Origin: Xylaria sp. FL1777 | Taxonomy: Eukaryota > Ascomycota > Sordariomycetes > Xylariales > Xylariaceae | DNA length: 64,000 nt | Reading direction: 5' to 3' | Assembly: GCA_022578965.1 (NCBI GenBank) | Contig: MU400572.1 | Location: 62,001 to 126,000, forward strand | Shown: positions 25,784 to 38,390 of the stretch, in pieces | How positions within the stretch are numbered: the stretch's first letter is position 1 | Layout of the letters: every line of letters starts with the position of its first letter | Notes under the pieces: model-generated | Databases searched by the model: none | The model's input: the letters and a program-made list of their open reading frames with translations, nothing else | Told to the model about the DNA's origin: nothing | Program-made: the position numbers and the translations under genes

Positions 25784-27741
25784 GGAAGGGAGGCATGTGC
25801 CACTGTAATGCTTTATGCGCAACGGGCAGTTAGTGCCTGTAGCAGCTGTAGGTACTGTAAGACTAGTGATGCTAGAGGGTAGTTTGTACTGTAAGGACTG
25901 TACGCAGTAAGGTGATTTGAGGTTGTAGTGGCGGTTGCGGAGAAATAGTAGTTGCCAGGATAGGTATGAGCCCACCTGCACCGCCGTGGTGGCGTATCAT
26001 GTATCTGTATCATACTGCGCTAGTGTGCCTATCATGAGATACTTGCTTAGTGCAGGTGTATTACTGCTATCTGGTCGAACCATGTACCCTAGCTTAGGTG
26101 TATAACGTTACTACATGTAATTTACTACCGCTAGCAAGCTGTATGTACTTATATGTGTGTTATCGTTTGAGGACATCAATGGTGTGCATGTGACCTATCA
26201 TTCACCCAATAAACCATCCCACTAGGTCACCTCGTCATCAACCTATCTACGAGAGGGGCATTGTTCGATCGGAGGTTATTGCCGGCTTTGAACCGACTTG
26301 GAATCAACGGTTTGGCTGATAGGCTGGGATACAACTCAAAGCGGAGGTGCCGTGCTGGTTTCAGTCGTGCCAGTATAAACAGCTTATCGTCCATTTCCAT
26401 TTAAGTCGAGGAGAGTTGCAAACCTAAAGCACTCGAGTACCCACAAACATGCTTTGTGTTAGGTTCGGTACTACCTACTGGACTAATAGAGACAGGACTG
26501 GGTGTGGCATGCGGACACATACATGCACCATTGTCGGCAGTGGTTATCAAATTATCACGGAGATATTACAGGTAGCATACAGCAGACTCAGCCCAGAGAT
26601 ACTGAATGTGGTATAGGTCAAACACTATTTATGAGGTATTGTAAACTAAGTACCAGATAGGTATCTGAGGTCGCACTTAAATATAGGAGGTAATATACCT
26701 ATGTAAAACTCCTTTATCTAGTCGGAGGCTATCTAGTAGGAGAAGGAAATGAAAAGAAACCTCTAACCTACCTTGGCTAATATTGCGTTAGAGAATGAAC
26801 TCCTTTGGAATACCTAGGTATGGCATTTTATACTACATCTGTATGTTGTATGTGACTCTTGAGCATTACTTACTGAGCACTCAAGAGATGGGGCCGTTGA
26901 TGCCAAGAATTGCCATTTATATATATCTACTGAGTAGCCAATGGTGTCTCACCAAGGGGGCGTCATCTCATAGAGAGGGGCGTTAGTCTAATCTCCCAAA
27001 ACGTGACGACTGCAGCAGTCCAGACCAAGGAATTAAACAAACCCAAATACTATAGCGCTCTGTTGGCGACTTGGAATGGCATGTTGACTCAATGTCCCCA
27101 TTACTCGTAGCAAGCCTTGTAGCCTTGACTCCTCACCACGGAATGGTCGGAACACTCTCCACCGGCATTCCCCGAATGATGAAGGACGAGGACATAAGCT
27201 CACCACTAAACGTGGGATTCCATCATGATACAGGTACTTACAGTATGAGTGCCTAAACGCCTAAGCAAAGGGCGAGACGAGAGAATGTATGCTCAAGAAA
27301 TTCCATGCTTCGACGCCGATATAAAGATTAAGCGATCTATGTGAAGCCCCGTCACGTAGATATATTGGGTAGATGGGCGAAATAATTAGTACTTGACCAG
27401 TGCTCATATTCACGACAGTAGAAAAGCAACGCGCTGATTTTTATTGTACAATCCCAAGTATCCGTCTAATCCACAGACATAGTTGGGCTACAAAGCTCTT
27501 CTGCAAATTCAGTAACGCCTTTGCACGGACCGTAGCTGTTGAGGCTACACTATACAACAGACATAGTAGTTGCTGTTGTGGCCCATCCTTCCCATCTTTA
27601 TTAAATGCACACTGCGACCGGAAACACCATGCTTTTCGTCAACCTTGTTCCGTAAACGCCGAAAATATAAATCCCCCATATCATTATCTCGGTCGAATGT
27701 TGGTTGATAAAAACGAGGGAGAGAATTCATCATACAACCCT

Positions 27742-28663
27742 TTAAGAGGCAGTAATGGCCATGGGACCGGGAGAGCCAGTATGGACGCTCGGAGGAATGC
27801 TTTGTGGTTCACCTTCCACGTTGCTAGTGCTTTTCTCGCTCTTCATCTGGCTATCATCCTTGTTCTCCTTATTACTGCTGTCGGCAGAGGCAGTAGATTC
27901 TTCCGTAGGAGCTTCCGGCTTGGGCTTCGGGGGTGCGGTCCAGCGTGGGATCTCCCACAATACGCCGGTGAACGATTTTAATCTGAAGCCGCCTTTGGTC
28001 CATTTGCGACAAGGCGCGCCCGACCGATCAAGTGCGCGAAGACCGGCATTGATGGCCCCCTGGTTAGCTTTCGGACCAAGTTTATGATATGCAGCCCCCG
28101 CGACGCGTCCGTTGGGGTCAATGGTACCATCCTCTCTGCGAAGTAGAGTTAGACAATGATATTGATAAAGGTAGGGTCACAGATTATTGACATGTGAAAT
28201 AAAGAGGCTTGAAGGTAGATGGCAATAGAGAGTGACAAGGATAATTACGGAAGACTTACAATCTCGCTTTCTTCTTGGGGCCAGGCTTGCCTCTGATTTT
28301 AGCTGTCGGATCATTGCTGTTCGCAGCGGCAGCGCTTCTTTTCACACCCTTCTTCTTCGGGTTGTCCGTAGGAGGGCCCATAGGTGTCTGTGAAGGCGTA
28401 CCACTCGCGGCGGGCGTACCAGGACTCGATGGAGTGGCATTATCATCTTGAGAGGCCGCAGCAACTGGGATATCATTGGGGGGTGCGGGCGAAGAAGCCG
28501 AAGACTCCTTCGCAGGTGATTCTTCCTTTGCCCATGATGGGTCGAGGATCTTGCGGAGCCGATCGGATGGTACTCGCAGCGTCACAACAGCGGACGATTT
28601 ACCAGTCGATTTTCGACGGTCCTTCTCCTTGTTGGAAACTGATGGCTTGCTAGTGGCAGGCAT
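27742..28663 (-). CDS. IES4: INO80 chromatin-remodelling complex subunit Ies4-like
   Basis: Predicted 265-residue nuclear protein. Minus-strand exons are 28663-28260 and 28135-27742 with a 124-nt intron. The N-terminal part is Lys/Ser-rich and holds a short conserved-looking block (VVTLRVPSDRLRKILDPSW). A Pro/Ser-rich middle is followed by basic clusters that look like nuclear localisation signals (NPKKKGVKRS, GKPGPKKKAR). The C-terminal part contains KLGPKANQGAINAGLRALD and CRKWTKGGFRLKSFTGVLW, which I recognise as the pattern of the fungal INO80_Ies4 family; the KSF(S/T)G core is shared with yeast Ies4. The tail is acidic and low-complexity. INO80 slides and edits nucleosomes; Ies4 in yeast is linked to DNA-damage checkpoint signalling. 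The family call is from memory of motifs. Confidence 0.75.
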
Positions 28664-29277
28664 CTTCCACACTTCCGTAGCTGATGATGGGGACAATATG
28701 TCAATTTCGAGTCCCTGGAGGACAAAAGGTGACAGGTATTGTCGAAGAGAAGGTAGGATCCGGATGGCGTTGTTGGTGACCGGATGCAGCAGATGTTGTA
28801 TGTGCGATATGGACAGGAAGGAGAGTCCGTCAGAAAATAAGACACATATGCGAAAGTGATCCACCGGATTCTACTTTGCTAAGCACTTGCGGTGATGCTG
28901 GCCGGCGATGGTCAGAGAGACCGGGCTGATGCGATGTGTGGTGCAATTGGCTGGGTGATGGGTGCACCGCGGTCTATCTACCTAGTCTGAGACTGACGCT
29001 GGGGACAATGCGGCAGTGATGCTCGCGCGCTGGTACCGTTGGAACTAGAGAACAGCTGATGGCGACGGAGTAGGATCTAGTGCCGTGCCGGGGGCCGGGG
29101 ACGGATGGGACACTCTCTGCTCTAGGTAGTGGGAGAGGAGAGGGCGGAGGGCAGTGGTTGTTGGTGGTCACTGGCTGTTGGTTGGTGGTTGGTGGGTGGT
29201 GGTGATGCTGGCGGGCTACGGCGATTAATGGATATGCAGGGCAGCGAGGGTTTTGTGCAAGTCAATGACGGCGATGT

Positions 29278-29310
29278 TCATGGTGGTGGTGATGGTGATG
29301 GTGAGGATGG
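29278..29310. repeat. GGTGAT/GGT tract
   Basis: Repeated GGT and GGTGAT units. On the minus strand this is an ACC/ATC-rich tract in the probable promoter or leader of the Ies4-like gene. Confidence 0.7.
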
Positions 29311-31902
29311 TTTGGCAAAGAGAAGGAGGTGATGATGGATGGGAGAGTGATTTATTATTATGGGGGCGGCCATTGTTGCCCTTTGGTTAAAAGTTTGGGG
29401 CTTTGGTCTCATTTTGCTCTCGGTTTGGCGGCAGCGCACAATAGACGGGATGTGCTCGCTCATGCTTTGGGCTGCTGAAGGAAATTTGTGAGGAGCCAGA
29501 GCCAGAGCCAGCCAGGCTGTCTCCGTTGCCTTCGCGAAAAAGAGTGGTGCATGTGTGTAGGAGGGCGAGATGACAGATCAACCTGGTCCTTGCACCCTGA
29601 TTTTCGCAAGTCATTAACCGCAGATGGTCTAGCGTCCCCCTTCCCGACGTGTTGATTGGCTCGGTGCTGCCCAGTATCACGTGTAGAGGTACGTATCTCC
29701 AAGCCTACCCAAGCCTCTGTCCTGCTCTAGCGTGAGTAGGCACGATAGTAAGTACTTACTAGATAGGAGGTAGCTAGGGAGGTACCTGATTTCCCGAGTC
29801 TGGTATCAGCTGTGTTCCAGCCTGCAATGTATTTACTACCGGACAGTATTACAACATTACAACACCCAAGTCCCTCAGCCACGTCCACCCATTCCGTCCT
29901 TGACTCTCCTCGCCTTCTGCCCTCATCACCCTCCGTCTCTGTCCTCTCGTCTGCCCTCTCCTGTCTCTGGTCTTGTTCCGGCGGACCCGCACCTCCCAAC
30001 AACTCCTGACTTACTAGCACATTACAATCGCCAAACACGGAGACTACTTTTATTTATTCACCACCTTGCCGTTTGCGGAATCTATCACCACCTCCCCAGC
30101 AGATCATTGCTCCTCGCTTGCACACCCTTCCTACTCTTGTGCCATGTTTAGTAGACCATTGCCCTTTCTAATCGCAGTGATGGGGTTCTATTCACTACCT
30201 ATGCCCAAAGTTCATTGAATGTCGTGATTGCTCATCAAGCGATTGTCACTGGTTGAAGGAATGATGGAATAGAATGGAATGCGCTTCTTTAGTGTCTCTG
30301 GATGCCGAAGAACAAGCGCTGGACTTCTTTCCCCCTAGGCAAATACATACAGGGTGCAGCAATCCTGTAATGTACACAAGAGGGATCAAAACATCAAGTA
30401 GCGAGCACGAATCATGACCCTAGCACACGCCAAATAGTGTTACCTCCGATCATCATAAACTCTTGTCACCATTCTGGGCCCAAGTACTCCGTACACTGCT
30501 ATTTCTATTCACACCAGCCCTCTTAACAGCAGGACCTTCGCATAATCACAAATCTCACACCGACTATCTTGCCTAACCTTTATTTCAGCTGATATAGACA
30601 ATGAATTCATATTCATTCCTTCCTCAGTCTAGTAGCACGCAGATATGTCGGGAAATTTTTATTTCTTTTTGGCTCTATAACGGAACAGTCAAGCTTGAGT
30701 CAGGACTCAATGGCGACCGATATGGTCGGGATTCGTAGGTCTGCGTCACATCCCGCGTCAGCTCCATCAAGGGTCCCAGATGCACAGAAAAAATCCTGCC
30801 AGGAGAACCGCGAAACAGGATCCCTTGAATACAGCTGGTACCATTGATGGCGGACCTTAACTCAAGGCTCGTAAGCCCCAACTCTAACTTTGCCAAGGCT
30901 GGAAGACCCCAACTTCTTACTATCTATGATGCATGTTGATGCCAACAGATGTTTTACAACATTCCGGGCAGATTCGATTGCCTTCCTAGATGGACAAATA
31001 TCTAAGCGTGTCCTAAGCTCATCACGATTCAGTACATAGCCTTGACATATATTATTGGTCTACGCAAGCTCCTCGCTATGAGCTGCCGTATGCGGCGTTT
31101 CGGAACTCCGTGATGGCTTCATCTAAGTTTAACGGATGATACCTCCGTCGAAGAAGGGATATTGAGTACTTGAGGTTGCATCGGGAAATTTACACAAGAT
31201 ATATTGCCTTAGCTGCGCTAGCTCGAACCAACCACCAACGAGAATGGACGCACAGAGTTCTTTCAAGCCTCAGTCGCTCTAGTACTAATTGCAGCCGAGA
31301 GAGTCTCGCGATTCTGTTGGTATAACCTTAGACGAAAGGGTATAATTACAAGCTGTCCCGTCGAACCGTATTCATTAGGTGCTCACGGGGCTCGCTACTA
31401 TCTTTAAACATGTCTCCTGAGTCACCAAACACCAATGTGGGTGAGAATGTAACCGATCAAGGCTCGGTTTTGAGACGTACCCATGAAGAGACGTAATCGA
31501 CACTCATGATCTTCAATTGTCCCGGTTTCCGGCGTATTTGATGGCAGTAATGATTTTCAATGCGCGACTTGCATATGCACACGAACCAGCGTTATACAGA
31601 GTATATCTTAGCTAATAGGATTGGCAGCGGGGGAGAACGCAGATGCAGATTACAGACTACTCATCTCGACCCAAGACGTCGCCAAAGAAAGTTCATGGTA
31701 GGGGACGAACGATATCGATGACGATGAGGATTTCCTTCGGGAGACCGGGGAAGAATCCCCATGAGTAATGAGGGATGTAAATAGCGCAACGCCTCATAAT
31801 ATACGCAGTCGCTATCCCTCCGTTTATCCATGTGGATGTCAGAAACCTTAACGACAACGACAACGTCTCTATCCGGCCAAACTTCCCATACAGCCGCCTT
31901 CA

Positions 31903-32328
31903 TTGATCCATATGGCAAGAAGGCATCGTCTAACAAGGCAGCTAACAGCGCCAGATGTCCGAAGCTCGTCAGCAAATGAACGCAAGGCTCGCCGACCGCA
32001 GGCCAGCCAGCATTGCCGCTCCAGTCTCGTGGATGACTTAACATTTCATTTGAACTCCATACCAATGGACACCATCAACGACGAGCATCAACACAGCCAG
32101 AGCCATTACGACCTCTATTCTGCAGGACATAATTCCCACGTGCCATCTAAGCCCAGGCCTAAGGGGAAACCGACGACACAGCTGGTAGCATTGAGACTTA
32201 TTCTTCGAGACTTATGCCAACATCTACTATTCGCATTCAGCAACAGTATTGACATATATAAGGCCACTCAGGCTCCTTGGGGCTTTCTTTACAATATACC
32301 CCTGACGCTAATCTCAACATCAACTTGA
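31903..32328 (+). other. Unrecognised open frame, weak support
   Basis: An open frame of up to 141 codons, with an internal ATG at 32065 that would give an 87-residue product. It is basic and His/Ser-rich (HQHSQSHYDLYSAG, KPRPKGKP) with a more hydrophobic end. I recognise no family, and it has no neighbour that explains it. It may be chance, a relic or a lineage-specific gene. Two further short ATG frames lie just upstream on the same strand. Confidence 0.2.
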
Positions 32329-32700
32329 CTAGTCCAGCAGGAAACTTGCAGTTGGCTCACACGACCATGCCCGGGAACCCGAATTATTAGTCAGTCAATA
32401 CGGGCTGCTCAAAGTTTTTTCATTTATCTTGGTACCTGTTCAGTTGAAGGCATGAACAGGACGGTCTCGCTCTCTTTCAGTGACACATGACACTCCGCCC
32501 AAAAGTCTCTCTCTTCCTTTCTATAGATACGATAACAAGCAAGGGCTTTTATTCTTCTCTCTATACGCGAAGCCTACCCGCTTAAGTCAGGCCAGCCTTC
32601 ATGGCCCATGTAATCATACTTCATAGCTCATTCACTTTCGTCCTCTTCCCTTCAATGGGTACACGCATTACGAATCAGCGTTATAGTAGTCCTCTCACCA

Positions 32701-34697
32701 CTACTGTACCCCCGCAACATTCCAAATCTTGACCACGGCGTCACCGCCTGCACTTGCGATCTTGTTCTCTCCAACCCAGGCGACTCCATTGACGCCGTCT
32801 TTATGCGCATTCAACACATTAACTCTTGCCCCAGGCTTCGCGAGACTCCAGACGTAGAGATGTGTATCGAGGGCACCACTGACTGCTTGGGTACCCGCGT
32901 CGTTCCATGCAATGCTCGTGACACGGCCAGTGTGCGCGGACCACCGGTCCGTGGCGATTTGTAGACCTTCGGTCTTGTAAGCGTATATCTTGCCGTTCTG
33001 GTTTCCCGCGGCGAGTAGGGTTCCATCCTTGGAGAATGCTAGGGCCGAGATCTGCGCAACCGAGTTCTTCGCCTCGCTTACTAGTGCGAGCTTGTTGCTT
33101 CCGTCGGCCTTGTACAGCCGAACGGCATTGCGGCTTGTTCCGACGGCGACAAATGAGCCGTGCGCTGCGATAGCGGTTGGCTGTGAGTCCGAGATGTCGA
33201 GCTTGCTCACTAGCTGACCCTTGGCGTAGATCTCAACGCCCGCGATCGTGGCGACATAGATACGGCCATCCGCAGACGCAACTCCTTTAGGCTGCGCCGA
33301 AAGCTTCGGCGCCTCGCCAGCGAAAGTATTACTAGAAATATCTAGTACGCGTAGCGTATCGTCCCAGCCGACACTATATGCCTGTCCCGAAGCCGAGGCA
33401 AAGTCCGTAACCTGGTTAGTATGACACTGACCGTCGACCACTGTGCCTAGGCCTGAAGCTACATCCCAGGTACAGACTCTGCCGTCGAAGCTTCCAGTCC
33501 ATAGTGTATCGCCGTTGCCACCCATGGCCGTGATGCTCTTGTTGTGCCCCTGGACGATCTTGATTGGCTTGTCGCTGTCTTCTTTCAGGTAGTTGAGGTC
33601 TCCGCTGAGGCTCAGACTTATGATCAAGCCATCGCTTCGTCCCTGAGGCCAGACAACACCAACTTGTTGATCATCAACACTAACACCACCATCTCCACCA
33701 AGTCTCCAGGTCTTTGAGACAGTGCCAGATTCCACGTTCCATATCTTGACTGTTTGATCCGCGCTGGCCGTGACAAATCTTTTCGAGTCGCTCGACCAGC
33801 TGACAGCAAATATGCTTCCCTTGTGCTCGCCCTCGCCAATCGTTTTTGTATGTTCAAAGCCCTTGGGGCTCTTCTCTTCGTTGTAGATGTACAGCTGAAT
33901 CCGTTTATCGGCGCCCACAGTGATCAGTTTGCTGCCGTCTGGCGAGATGGCGGCGCCAAGTACAAAGCCCTTGTGAAGGCCGTCTGCCTTGGACTGGAAA
34001 TGAAGGGGGCTTGGAACGTTCCCAAGAAAACACACGGAGGTATCATCGCTCACTGTCACAGCTGTAATGGCACGGACTGTCCTTTCCGTCGGTCGTATAG
34101 CGACAGCGTTGATGACTTTGGAGTGACCCGACACCTCGCCGACCTTCCCGCCGGTGATGTTGAAGGCATGTCCGAACTTCTCGCGGCCGTCTCCAACTGC
34201 TATGACCCGATCTCCATCGCTTGCAAATGCGATGTCGTTTATTCGTCCCGAAAAGGCCGGCCATTCGTCTTTTGATGAATTGTCGATTAGCTACCTGGCT
34301 TGACACCACACAGCAGTCACTCGGTCAAGCCTGCAACTCACCCTTTTTCTTGATCCCATCCTTTGTCGAAGCCCATACACGGACCAATCCAGTTACATCC
34401 CCGCTCGCAATCCTGTACTCGGGTATGATATTGGGAAGCGGCGCGATCCGCGCAACTGTTGTTTGCGCAGTATGTTCGGTGTACTGGAGAGAGTCGGATG
34501 GATCATCGATGGAACGTAGGAATATAGATTTGCCAGACTTGACAGATTCAGAGTAAGCTCCAAGGACGAGACGTCGGCATAACATCACTCACGGCATAAG
34601 CAATTTTGGTGCCGGCAGGGTCAGTAGACAGCTGTGTCGGTTGTCCTCGAATTGTCACAGGGGACGCAGCCAAGGTCTTCTCGATCGTGATCGGCAT
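32701..34697 (-). CDS. AIP1: Actin-interacting protein 1 (WD40, Aip1/WDR1)
   Basis: Predicted 622-residue double beta-propeller protein that works with cofilin to sever and cap actin filaments in cortical actin patches. Minus-strand exons are 34697-34593, 34537-34342 and 34268-32701. The opening TQLSTDPAGTKIAYASGKSIFLRSIDDP, the SGRINDIAFASDGDRVIAVGDGREKFGH block and repeated WD-type units (VKIWN, VYVW-like YVWSLA, VVKIWNVAG) are family hallmarks. The length fits (about 600-620). The second intron (34269-34341) uses a perfect GTGAGT donor and an acceptor after CAAAAG; two nearer AG sites would break the frame, and the chosen one restores the family's K-x-E-x4-SGRIND spacing. The stop is directly after IWNVAGVQ. 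Confidence 0.93.
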
Positions 34698-35359
34698 CTT
34701 TGGACATAAGCTGAGCGAGAAATAGAACAAGATCTGTGTGATGAAAACAGGATAATGACCAAGACCTCTAGGAAGGGTTTCCACGGGAACAATTTATAGG
34801 CCAGCGGGTGTCAATTGTCTGCCTAGTCTTCACGATCTTGTCCTTCCTCCACCTTCAGACATACAATGTAATGACGCGGGGCAACTAGGTATGCAACTGC
34901 AGGTACCCTACTTACAAGCTGTGATGCGGGGCAGCCTAGAGTACTACCGTATACTATGTACCCTGCCCTTGGAGCCTAAGTTGAGTTGTGGCTGAAACGC
35001 CACGCGTCGGGCTCAATTTGCATTACCTAACCTTGGCTTCTGTATACCCGTTTCATCGGGTAACTTTATGCGAGCTACTCCGTGTACGCACCTGTTATCA
35101 AGGGCCATAGGATGATAGCTACTTAGGAACTCAGAACTTTTGTAATTTGGATGCTACCTTGCATGATTCTCTATCATCTAGGTGAGAATCAGTAACACGC
35201 GCTACCTAGAGCATGTCATGACGACGAGGTGGCACTAGCAACCCTCGCAATCAGCAGAAACTTCCTTTGAAGTGAGGCAGCAAAAAGCGAACTACCCAGG
35301 GGTTGCTCAAAACCCGTCCACAGCTAATTAACAAACCCAGGTCGAGACCACCTAGACAT
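34698..35359. other. Intergenic region between Aip1 and the zinc-knuckle gene
   Basis: The 660 bases hold the Aip1 promoter and the 3' flank of the zinc-knuckle gene. I see no gene or clear motif. Confidence 0.5.
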
Positions 35360-37309
35360 CTACCAGTTATCATGGCCAGATGGACCCCATGTGTCATCAG
35401 CAGCGCCTAAATTGGCGGCCGCGTCCTTTGTCCAGTCACTCGAAGCCGGCTCTCTAGCTTCCCCGTTTCCTACGCTCCCGGCCGTAAAGCCACCATCACC
35501 AGCATTACCTGTGTCGAAATCGTCCGGGGCCACCGTCTCTCTCTTGCAGCGAACCTTGGTATGACCAAACTCACCACAGTTCTGGCACTGGACCCGGCTG
35601 TCTGTCATATCGTATCAGCAACATCGCCCTATAGCAGCGAAGTTCAGGCCTGTTGAATACTTACAATCGCGAGGCTTTGGGCACCCTCGACTATCGTGAC
35701 CATACTCGTCGCAGTTGCGGCATTGGACTTTGGACATGTCCTTGGGCTCGGGGCACTCCTTAGACATGTGGCCTTCCTGGTTACAGTTACGGCAGATCAA
35801 TTTCTTGGGCTCCGTACAATCACGAGCTGAGTGTCCCTCTTGGCCGCAGTTGTAGCATCCTCGTGCGCCGCCGCCACCGCCTCCTCCCTGAGGGCAGTCT
35901 CTCGAGAAATGACCCGCTGCAATGAACTGATTAGACCATCCCGTCTCGGGAAATTATAGAATTAGCTTACTCTCGCCACATTTGCGACATTCAACATCAG
36001 GCCCCGCGACACGAGGCTCAGGACCTGTTAAATTATTAGTACATGGTTCACTAGGAAGGCTTTTTTTGTATGAGACCACTCACATTCAGCTACCTTGTGT
36101 CCACCCTTGCTATAGCACAACATTCTTTAGTATACTGTTCATCTGAAATCAGAAAGAAATTGCAGCTTGAAGGAAACTTACCCGCAGTTCTTGCAGGCGA
36201 ACTTGTCGATACGTGCCTGAGGGCCTAATCAATGTTAGTCAATGAAATAAGCGTATCAGCATCCACACACTCACAATCACGAATACGGTGTCCAGGCTCG
36301 TTGCAATTGAAACACATAATGACGACCCGCTCCTTTTCAATCTTCTCCTGTGGGCAGTTTTTGGAGACATGGCCAAGCTCACTACAGTTCGTGCATTTAG
36401 TAAGGCCGCGACTAACAGGCTCGCCGGCATCTCCCAATCGCAATAGATTCTCCTTCTCATCGCTGGGCCAGAATTCTCGCTCACGAGGACGAGCCGGTTG
36501 TGGGTTAAATCGGTAGTTGACCCGGTACTTCTTATCAAGATTGCCTTGAAGATCCATGTTGGTCAGGGTGGACATCATGGACTGACTCTCCATGGCAATG
36601 AGGTAAATTCCAATTTTTTGAGAGCGGAAAGCGGTCTCTAACTCGACATAGGTTGATTCGGGGCATGCCTTGATGTATTGCTGGATGGCTTCTTTAACAT
36701 CGTCCATGTCATTCTCGTTAACCCCCTCAATGATATTTTTCCATGCAACCTCGGCTTCGACCTCATCGACATGTGAACGGTCGATTTTTCGTGGGTTCTT
36801 GCACTCGGCGATAGTATGGCCTAGTTGTGTTCATATCTTAGTGAGGGTCGTATAATAAAACACTTACAATAGTACCTACCCTCTTGCTGACAGTTTCTGC
36901 AAACCTCGGCAGGCTTCATAGGGCAGTCCTTGGCCATATGACCTTCCTGGTGGCAGTGATGGCACTCTCCAGTAAACTCACGAGGGGGTGCGGTAGGACA
37001 ATCTCGAACCATATGTCCTTCCTCGTTGCAATGTCGGCATTTTTGAACACGCGGGTTGGGACATTCGGCCTTGTTGTGACTATAGAATGAGATATGAGCA
37101 TGATAACATTCATTTCACTACTCGTAGTCAACTTACCCCTCCTGGCCACAGTTGTAGCAGGCACCGCCAGCGGGCGCATCAAAGCCATTCGTACCGCCTT
37201 CGTCAAAAGACGTAGTAGCTCCTCCACCATCACCGCCACTGCCATTCCAAGTGTCGTTGGCGGGCGCCCCGCTGGGTCCATCCCAGTCGGCGCCAGTGTT
37301 CCAAGACAT
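35360..37309 (-). CDS. Zinc-knuckle nucleic-acid-binding protein with twelve CCHC motifs
   Basis: Predicted 511-residue protein. Eight minus-strand exons: 37309-37137, 37079-36880, 36820-36275, 36224-36182, 36109-36084, 36024-35971, 35916-35665 and 35601-35360. I count twelve complete CX2CX4HX4C knuckles at about 51, 72, 97, 118, 267, 294, 317, 342, 368, 389, 413 and 437. Knuckles 1-4 and 5-12 are separated by a non-knuckle domain (about 141-260; VAWKNIIEGVNENDMDDVKEAI, ACPESTYVELETAFRS). The N-terminus is Gly/Asn-rich with WNGSGGDGGG; the C-terminus is acidic and disordered. CCHC arrays of this type (CNBP, Gis2, Byr3, CnjB-like) bind single-stranded DNA or RNA and often act in translation control. 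Six of the seven introns fall inside a knuckle. The exact target is unknown. Confidence 0.88.
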
Positions 37310-38300
37310 GCTGAACAGTGATTCGTTTGATAGTTGTCTAGATAGTCAGTACGGCTAACGAGGTTGAGAAGCTGACGTGTTGGTAGTAGGGAGGAATGAT
37401 CTGACGTTGGTTTAATACAAGGCCGTGTGGTCGAGTAACTGGTATAAAGGAAGGAAGCTGGAGTAGTGTGCGAAGACTAGATTTGTATGAGATGGTGCAA
37501 GTAGGTAGTATGTAGACGAAGTCTCGATCGAGAATACCTGTCACTCAGTGTCGAGCGAGATGGTTCTGGGTTGGTGAGTGATGTGAAGAATGGGAGGAAA
37601 ATGTAAGTGGAATGGAACAACACTCTCTATCAGTGAAAAATAATCGCCGTGTTCTCTAGAGGTGTGCGAGATGATACCTAGTCAACGGCAGGCTAGAGTA
37701 TTGATGCGCACTCGTATCTAACGTTGAGGGAGGTGGGCAGGTTGGCAAAGTGGCAGGGAAGGAAAGGCAATGCTGATGAGGGCGGGTGCAGGAACTGATA
37801 GATACTTAAGTACTTAGCGGCAGTGGTGAATGCCATTAGAAGGGGGTTTAGTCTTGACAGTTACAAGCCGCTAAGGTGAAGCACCTGGGTTTGCAAGGCC
37901 AGGAATGTACCAAGGAAACAGAGAGGTGGCTTACCGTAATGAAGAATTCTGTATTGCCGATTTGCTGTTTGCAATTTACCTCTCGAAAAGGTGAGATAAA
38001 ATAGAAGACCCAGAGCGACTCTCCTACATGTGAAGCGGGAGTTGTTGGGGAAGAAAAGGATCTCAACAAGTGTCGAGAGGAGGAAGACCTTGGGACTTGG
38101 AGGTGTTGGCAATGGAATAGCTGCACATAGATGGGCTGTTGGGAGAGTTACTTTATCAGGTAATTTGCCTGTATACTTCTCCTAGCTTGCAAGAGTACCT
38201 TAGGTAGTCTGGGGTGAGCCTACATAGGAGTACAGGAGGAGAGTATGAAGGAGGTAAGTACTGTGCAGAAAACACGATGTGTTGCGCTGATGCCTCTGAC

Positions 38301-38390
38301 TGGGTAAGTACCTACCTAGGTAGGATATGGTGGAAGTAAAGGGAAGGTGCCATGTGCCTACCTAGACATCTACTTAGGTAGTAGGTACGT
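38301..38390. repeat. CCTACCTAGGTAGG repeat cluster
   Basis: A palindromic CCTACCTAGGTAGG at about 38311 is followed by CCTACCTAGA and CTTAGGTAGTAGGTAC. These are members of the same dispersed repeat family. Confidence 0.65.

Larger units (their letters stand above)
25256..27741. other. Intergenic region between Gid1 and the Ies4-like gene
   Basis: The first 500 bases are the probable promoter and leader of Gid1, with a GAGTC tract. TAGGTA words lie at 25751-25783. No gene is supportable in the remaining 2 kb; several short open frames lack family features. Confidence 0.5.
28664..32700. other. Intergenic region with a divergent promoter and weak short ORFs
   Basis: From 28664 to about 29500 the minus strand is pyrimidine-rich, as expected for the Ies4 leader. 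From about 29860 to 30140 the plus strand is strongly C/T-rich, like a fungal 5' leader, but no good coding region follows. Three short plus-strand frames lie between 31830 and 32328. No known gene is recognisable. Confidence 0.45.

Noticed and set aside
27400..27981. 193-codon plus-strand open frame
   Set aside because: Its second half is the antisense of the Ies4-like C-terminal exon, which explains the openness; the first half has no recognisable features.
31661..32065. 134-codon minus-strand open frame
   Set aside because: No family motif, no good start context and competing frames on the other strand. I keep only the plus-strand frames as weak candidates.
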